Below, one piece after another: positions 58,818-64,000 of a DNA stretch of 64,000 nt. The notes beneath the pieces are model-generated. The model worked only from the letters and a program-made list of their open reading frames with translations. It searched no databases and had not been told where the DNA came from. The stretch's first letter is position 1, and every line of letters begins with the position of its first letter. The DNA is from Porticoccus sp. (GTDB lineage Bacteria; Pseudomonadota; Gammaproteobacteria; Pseudomonadales; Porticoccaceae), in the NCBI GenBank assembly GCA_002733125.1, contig NVUM01000004.1:77357-141356 (forward strand). The letters are read 5' to 3'. A program made the position numbers and the translations under genes.

Positions 58818-59090
58818 TTATTCTGCAGGCGGTACGTAGCCCTCCGCCTGGTCGATGTCCTGACCGGAGAGAAACCTGTCCCGCTGTTCGTTCAGGTAGG
58901 TGCGGGCGGTCATGTCCATCATGTTGAGGTGTTTCTCGTTGATCAGGCGGGTCTGGTGTTCGAGCCATTCCAGCCAGGCCTGTTTGGAGACGTGTTCGTA
59001 GATATCCTGTCCTTTGGGGCCGGGGAAGGGCGGTGCATCGAGTCCTTCCAGTTCCCGGTTGAGCTTTTTGCAGTGAACCATACGTGCCAT
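58818..59090 (-). CDS. yggX: Probable Fe(2+)-trafficking protein YggX
   Basis: MVHCKKLNRELEGLDAPPFPGPKGQDIYEHVSKQAWLEWLEHQTRLINEKHLNMMD. Confidence 0.96.
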   Translation of the reverse strand: MARMVHCKKLNRELEGLDAPPFPGPKGQDIYEHVSKQAWLEWLEHQTRLINEKHLNMMDMTARTYLNEQRDRFLSGQDIDQAEGYVPPAE

Positions 59091-59094
59091 GGGA

Positions 59095-60162
59095 TTACCT
59101 TGTTGATTGGTTGGGTTGTTGCCGTTCTTGCAATTCCTGTAAAAGTTGCCTGACGGGCTGGGCGGTGCCCACCGCCAGTGTTGACTGGGGGTTATACCAG
59201 ACCAGCGCGCTGGTATCCATGACCTGCTGCTGTGGCTGAACGGTGATCAGCGCCGGTTGGTAGTCCAGATGGTAATGGCTGAAGCTGTGGCGTCGGCCGG
59301 GCAGTAACTCCCAGTCTGTTGCGCGGTAACCGAGGCTGTTACAGGTCTGTTCTATCTCGCCTTTATGGTCGCATTGGGGAAACACCCAGAGTCCGCCCCA
59401 CAGGCCACTGGCGGGGCGCTGTTGCAATAGCACTTCCCCTACCGGGTTTTGAATGACCAGAAAGAGGCATTGGCGAACCGGCTGCTGTCGATGGGGCTTT
59501 TTGCCGGGGTAGCGGGTGGGTGTGCCCTCTGCCAGTGCTTTGCATTCCTCTGACAGCGGACATTGGCTGCAGGCCGGTTTGCTGCGGGTACAGAGGGTGG
59601 CGCCGAGATCCATGATTGCCTGGGTGTAATCGCCAAAGCGCAGCGCTGGGGTATGTTGTTCGGCCAACTCCCAGAGTTGTCTGGCGACTGATGTCTGGCC
59701 GGGCCAGCCGTCGATGCCATGGTAGCGGGCGAGCACCCGTTTTACGTTGCCGTCGAGGATCGCAGCCCGCTTGTCGAGTGCAATGGCACAGATGGCACCA
59801 GCGGTGGAACGGCCGATGCCGGGCAGTGCCATTAATTGTTCCTGGGTATCCGGAATAACACCGCCATGTTCTGTGCAAACAAGCTGTGCCGAGCGATGCA
59901 GGTTGCGGGCCCGGGCGTAGTAACCGAGACCGGTCCACTGTTGCAACACGTCATCGAGCGGGGCTTTTGCCAGTGATGAAATGTCGGGGAAACGCGCCAT
60001 GAACCGCTGAAAGTAGGGGATCACGGTGCTGACCTGGGTTTGTTGCAACATGATCTCCGACACCCATACCCGATAGGGGTCTTTGTTCTGTTGCCAGGGC
60101 AAGTCCTTGCGGCCGTGCCGGTCAAACCAGCACAGCAGCTGTTCGGAAAATATTGCGGACAC
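59095..60162 (-). CDS. mutY: A/G-specific adenine glycosylase
   Basis: [54 protein letters not shown]6-C-X2-C-X5-C cluster [17 protein letters not shown]. Confidence 0.97.
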   Translation of the reverse strand: MSAIFSEQLLCWFDRHGRKDLPWQQNKDPYRVWVSEIMLQQTQVSTVIPYFQRFMARFPDISSLAKAPLDDVLQQWTGLGYYARARNLHRSAQLVCTEHGGVIPDTQEQLMALPGIGRSTAGAICAIALDKRAAILDGNVKRVLARYHGIDGWPGQTSVARQLWELAEQHTPALRFGDYTQAIMDLGATLCTRSKPACSQCPLSEECKALAEGTPTRYPGKKPHRQQPVRQCLFLVIQNPVGEVLLQQRPASGLWGGLWVFPQCDHKGEIEQTCNSLGYRATDWELLPGRRHSFSHYHLDYQPALITVQPQQQVMDTSALVWYNPQSTLAVGTAQPVRQLLQELQERQQPNQSTR

Positions 60163-62351
60163 TATTGGAAAATACCCTTGAGCACCTCATCGATGAGTTG
60201 TTTTTTGGGGTCTTGTTCTTTACTGGTTGGGGACTCTTTATCAGCTGAGGGCTCTTCATTGGCTGAGGGCTCTTGTTTGGTTGAGGACTCCTCCGTGGCT
60301 GAAGGCTCTTCAACCGCTGATGGCTCTTTATTGGCTGAGGGCTCTTCTGTGGTTGTAGATGGCTGTTTCAGGTATTTGTCAAACAGCTTTTCCTTGAGAA
60401 GGTCCTGCACTTTGCCCTGAATCAGCTGGTTGATGAATTGCTTGTCCGGCAGGCAGCTGCCCCCGCCGTTTTCGGCAAATGAGCCGGTACAGCGGAATGG
60501 GATGTCCCGGTTCTGGATGGATTTGCTTTTGATCGTACAGCCAGTCTCCGAGGTGGTATCGCCGCGCAGATTGGCCTTGATCAGCATGTCGTAGGTTTCC
60601 CTGCCGAGATGGGCGGAGCCGTTGCCGGAAACCAGCAGGTTGCCGATGCCGGTGGTAAAACCGGGCAGGGTAATCTGCTGGTCCTGCCATTTGATGGTGC
60701 CCTGCATGTCCTGCAGGGTGGTGTGGTTTGGCCAGGTTTTGCCGGTCAAGGTTCTGCCCTCTACGAGGGAGGCCATTTCACAATAATTTTTTTCCACATT
60801 GATGTTGTCGACCTGTAGCTCCGAGAAGCTGAAGTCGCCGTTGCCGTTCATGTTGTCCAGCAGGGCTTCGCTGCTGTCGCCGGCGCTGTTGCCGGTGAAA
60901 TTCATGGTCAGCTTGCCGTGGATGTCGCCCTGCTCGGCCAGTGTCACCAGCGCTTTGTGCAGGTCTATTGCAGCGACGTTCTGGGTGAAGCTGACGGTTG
61001 GGGTGGCCCTGCCAAGGTCTGCCCTGGCGGTGGTTTTGAAGGTGCCGGCAAATATGCCGCCGGAGAGTTCGCTGACTTGCACCACTTTGCCATTGGCCAG
61101 CAGTTTGAGGAGGAGGTTGTCCACGCGGATGTTATCCGCCGTCAGGCTTGCCAGGCTCAGTTCCACTTCGCCCTTGCCGCCTTCGAGCAGTGCCAGTGGT
61201 GCCAGCAGTGGGGTGAGGAGGGCGGCCTGCTGTTCGGTGGATTCCGTTTCGCTGGTGGCGGGCAGGACAAGGTGATTGCCCTCTATTTTCATGGATAGCT
61301 GGCGAGTCCCCTGGAGTTGCATGGTCATGTTGCCGGTTGCATTAAATTCGTCCAGCGCCAGTTTCAGGTTGCTCAGGGCGACGGTTTTTTCCGATACCGC
61401 AAACGTGCTGCTGATACCAACCTTTTTGAAACCCTCCGGCGTCTCCATCTGCAGCTCTGCCAGAATCAGATTCTGCAATGACAGTTCGCCCTGCAGCGCA
61501 GGTGTGGTTTGCAGTCCTGCGCCATTGACCGCGCCAGTGATGCTTGCCGATCCCAGCTTGCCGGTGATGTCTGTGACGGAGAGGCTGTCTGTGTCACCTT
61601 CATAATCGGCATTGAACTTCAACGTCAATGGCAGTTTCTCCAGCCCTTTTACCGATAGTCTGGCATCGGAAAGGGTGAGTTTTTGTGGACTGGCCTCAAC
61701 GGCGACAAAGGATTGCAGTGTGACTTGCAGGGTCGGCTGGTCGGGGAGCGCGGTGATGAATTCGAGGTTGATGGCAAAGGGTTTGCCATCGAGATTGAGT
61801 TTTGTGCTGGTAAAGTTCAGTTGTTCGAATATCCGGTCAGGTGCGTCTGGTGATGTCACGGTGATCCGGCTATCGGTCAGGGAGATTTCATCAATGGCCA
61901 GCTCAAAAGGCAGGCCACCGGTTTTTGTGTCACTGGTAGCGGCAGCGGCCCCGGGCAGTGCCGCCACATTGGCGGCTTCGGCGGCTGTTTTTGTGCGGAT
62001 ATCGGCACCATCAAAGGTGATCGCTTGCAGGCGAACAGTGCGTGTCAGCAGTGCTCTCCAGTCGAGGATCAGGCTGGCTTCCCGAAATTTTATATCGGGT
62101 ATTCCGGTATTTTCTTTGGTGGCGGTGAGTGATGAGCTGCCCGCTTGAACGGCCAGATTGGGAAAGAACGACCAGCTCAGGTCGCCGTCTATTTTCAGCT
62201 CGAGATCGTTCTGTCGGGCAAGTTTTTCCAGTTCAGGTTTGTAGGTGTTCGGGTCGACGCCAAATAGCAGAAAAGTTACGCCCCCGGCCACAACCAACAT
62301 CAACACCAGTAACATTACCAATATAATTCTTAGCAGTTTCATGGGTATCAC
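60162..62351 (-). CDS. asmA: AsmA-family protein
   Basis: 729 aa; N-terminal [35 protein letters not shown]-terminal [29 protein letters not shown]. Confidence 0.87.
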   Translation of the reverse strand: MIPMKLLRIILVMLLVLMLVVAGGVTFLLFGVDPNTYKPELEKLARQNDLELKIDGDLSWSFFPNLAVQAGSSSLTATKENTGIPDIKFREASLILDWRALLTRTVRLQAITFDGADIRTKTAAEAANVAALPGAAAATSDTKTGGLPFELAIDEISLTDSRITVTSPDAPDRIFEQLNFTSTKLNLDGKPFAINLEFITALPDQPTLQVTLQSFVAVEASPQKLTLSDARLSVKGLEKLPLTLKFNADYEGDTDSLSVTDITGKLGSASITGAVNGAGLQTTPALQGELSLQNLILAELQMETPEGFKKVGISSTFAVSEKTVALSNLKLALDEFNATGNMTMQLQGTRQLSMKIEGNHLVLPATSETESTEQQAALLTPLLAPLALLEGGKGEVELSLASLTADNIRVDNLLLKLLANGKVVQVSELSGGIFAGTFKTTARADLGRATPTVSFTQNVAAIDLHKALVTLAEQGDIHGKLTMNFTGNSAGDSSEALLDNMNGNGDFSFSELQVDNINVEKNYCEMASLVEGRTLTGKTWPNHTTLQDMQGTIKWQDQQITLPGFTTGIGNLLVSGNGSAHLGRETYDMLIKANLRGDTTSETGCTIKSKSIQNRDIPFRCTGSFAENGGGSCLPDKQFINQLIQGKVQDLLKEKLFDKYLKQPSTTTEEPSANKEPSAVEEPSATEESSTKQEPSANEEPSADKESPTSKEQDPKKQLIDEVLKGIFQ
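60219..60365 (-). repeat. 18-bp (6-aa) imperfect tandem repeat within the asmA C-terminal region
   Basis: Plus-strand units GCTGAGGGCTCTTCATTG / GCTGAGGGCTCTTGTTTG / GTTGAGGACTCCTCCGTG / GCTGAAGGCTCTTCAACC / GCTGATGGCTCTTTATTG / GCTGAGGGCTCTTCTGTG; protein [36 protein letters not shown]. Confidence 0.9.
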
Positions 62352-62452
62352 TCTCTGTCCGGGAAAGCCAAAACGGCCATTGCAGGCAACTATGTTACTC
62401 GCAATGGCCGTGATTGTTTACCGATACGCGACGACTTGGCGCCGCTGCCGGA

Positions 62453-64000
62453 TCAGAAGCTGTAACGTATCCCCAGCTCGAGACTCAGGCGCGCCTCGGG
62501 GGCGAATTCCCGCAGGAAGGATGTGGAGTTGCGGATTTCCTCATCCAGCAGGTTGTTGGCCTTGGCAAAAAACAGCCAATCCCCGGCAACAGTATCCACA
62601 TGGTAGTTGAAGTGGGCATCCAGGCGGGTGTAGCTGTCGGTATCCTCTTCAAATTCACCGGCGTGGTTCTGTTTCTTGACGTCGGTGAGCCGGAAGCCGG
62701 TGTGCCAGTTGTAGGCCTGATAATCCAGTGCTATGCCATAACGCAGTGGCGGGATTCGCGGCACATCACCGCCTTTATCGAGCTTGGCACGCACGTAATC
62801 ACCGAATATTTCCACCTGCCAGTTATCTCTGAATGGAACGACCAGTGAGGCTTCAGCACCCCTGAAGGTGGCATCCTGTTGCTGGAATTGATAGATATCC
62901 AGCTCCTCTTCCTCGTTTTCTTCGCCGGTATTTTTCTTGAAGATAAAATCATCAATTTTGTTGTAGAAAATACTCAGCTTCAGATCAACTGGTCCCTGGT
63001 AGCGGTAGCCCAGCTCAATATTGTGGCTGGTTTCCTCATCGAGGTCCCTATCGCCGACATCAAAACTCTGGCTGGCGAAGTGGGGTCCATTGGACAACAG
63101 TTCCTCAACGACGGGCGCACGATCTGCGCGGCTCAGTGACAGACTCAACGACTGCTCGTCGGTCACCTGCCAGAGGCTGCCGGCGGACAGGCTGTAAATG
63201 TTATGGCTGATTTTGGAACCGTTGTCCGGGTCTACGGTTTGCCGGTCAAAGCGTGCCCCGAGTTCATGGGTGAACTGGTTGTGCGTGGTTTCGCCCACCC
63301 AGAACAACCCACCCTGACGGATATCGGACTTGGGCACGAAGGCTTCATCGCCGATGGCGCCGAAGCGGCGATCTTCCAGCTGTGTACCAAAAGCGCCTTT
63401 CCAGCCGGCAATTTCCTGGTGTACCAGTTCTCCCCTGAATTCAAACGCTTCATTGAAGAATCTGGTGCCTTTTTCACCGCTTTCCAGTTCTATGTGCTCA
63501 TAGTCGTTATAGCCGAGACGGAAGCGGCCCAGTTCGATACCGGGCAGGATGTTTGCCCATTCGCCCTTCAGGTCGATCCGGGTCTGTTCCATATCGATGC
63601 GGATCAATTCAACTTCTTCATCGTGGTCATCTTCTTCGTGATGCCCGTGGGATCCCGGCGGTATGCCGTATTCATTGTTGATCTGGCTGAAAGACATACC
63701 GATAAAACCTTCATCGCCTATCCAGGATAATCCTGCACTGAAGGCGTCGGCCCGGGTGTCGGTATTTTCGATATAGCCACGGGTGCTTTCAGGCTCTTCA
63801 CCGGGTTCCGGTTCCTGGGCATAACCTTGTATCTTGAGGTCATTGCTTTCCCGGTAAATACCGTCCAGGTGCCACGCCCAGCTGCCGGCGCCGCCATCCA
63901 GTTTGAACACGGTGCTGTTCTGGTCGCTGGCGGTGTTATGGCGATATTCCACGGCACCTTCAAGCTTCTCGGGCACCTTGTCGGGAATCCGGTTGTCGAT
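62453..64000 (-). CDS. TonB-dependent receptor, ZnuD-like (His-rich loop), truncated at window edge
   Basis: Beta-barrel receptor C-terminus ending LELGIRYSF; His/Asp/Glu-rich loop GSHGHHEEDDHDEEVELI; the frame remains open to the end of the window (IDNRIPDKVPEKLEGAVEYRH). Confidence 0.85.
   Translation of the reverse strand: MDNRIPDKVPEKLEGAVEYRHNTASDQNSTVFKLDGGAGSWAWHLDGIYRESNDLKIQGYAQEPEPGEEPESTRGYIENTDTRADAFSAGLSWIGDEGFIGMSFSQINNEYGIPPGSHGHHEEDDHDEEVELIRIDMEQTRIDLKGEWANILPGIELGRFRLGYNDYEHIELESGEKGTRFFNEAFEFRGELVHQEIAGWKGAFGTQLEDRRFGAIGDEAFVPKSDIRQGGLFWVGETTHNQFTHELGARFDRQTVDPDNGSKISHNIYSLSAGSLWQVTDEQSLSLSLSRADRAPVVEELLSNGPHFASQSFDVGDRDLDEETSHNIELGYRYQGPVDLKLSIFYNKIDDFIFKKNTGEENEEEELDIYQFQQQDATFRGAEASLVVPFRDNWQVEIFGDYVRAKLDKGGDVPRIPPLRYGIALDYQAYNWHTGFRLTDVKKQNHAGEFEEDTDSYTRLDAHFNYHVDTVAGDWLFFAKANNLLDEEIRNSTSFLREFAPEARLSLELGIRYSF

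Noticed and set aside
60219-60365. Regular short repeats considered as a CRISPR-like array
   Set aside because: 18-bp period, no spacers, in frame within asmA, no cas genes; it is a coding minisatellite.

Overview
This 64 kb window looks like chromosomal DNA from a gammaproteobacterium (gene content and order resemble Cellvibrionales/Alteromonadales/Pseudomonadales relatives). It is mostly housekeeping genes in tight operons. Main blocks: xfp(partial)-ackA; DUF294/CBS-exonuclease-acs; ogt/ppa; CSS-EAL protein and hemN around a perfect FNR-type box; a TPP-riboswitch thiamin salvage operon (TonB receptor, YkoF-like protein, PnuT-like transporter, ThiK-like kinase); a five-gene redox operon (NirB-like FAD/BFD/cytochrome b fusion, multiheme cytochrome c, DUF3365 lipoprotein, small cytochrome c lipoprotein, globin); ubiE-ubiJ-ubiB-hisI-hisE-tatABC; an OlsF-like acyltransferase; a P-type ATPase; hslVU; htpX; cysE; dgkA; priA; rpmE; pntAB; a FIST-GGDEF protein; and asmA-mutY-yggX-tRNA-Phe. 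The window ends in a His-rich, ZnuD-like TonB receptor. The strongest candidate for an undescribed system is the redox/globin operon at 15929-20774. It has a strong intrinsic-terminator-like hairpin immediately upstream of the likely first start codon. Two related degenerate repeats, in inverted orientation, bracket a patatin gene next to tRNA-Phe. All functional calls come from reading sequence motifs; no database searches were run.
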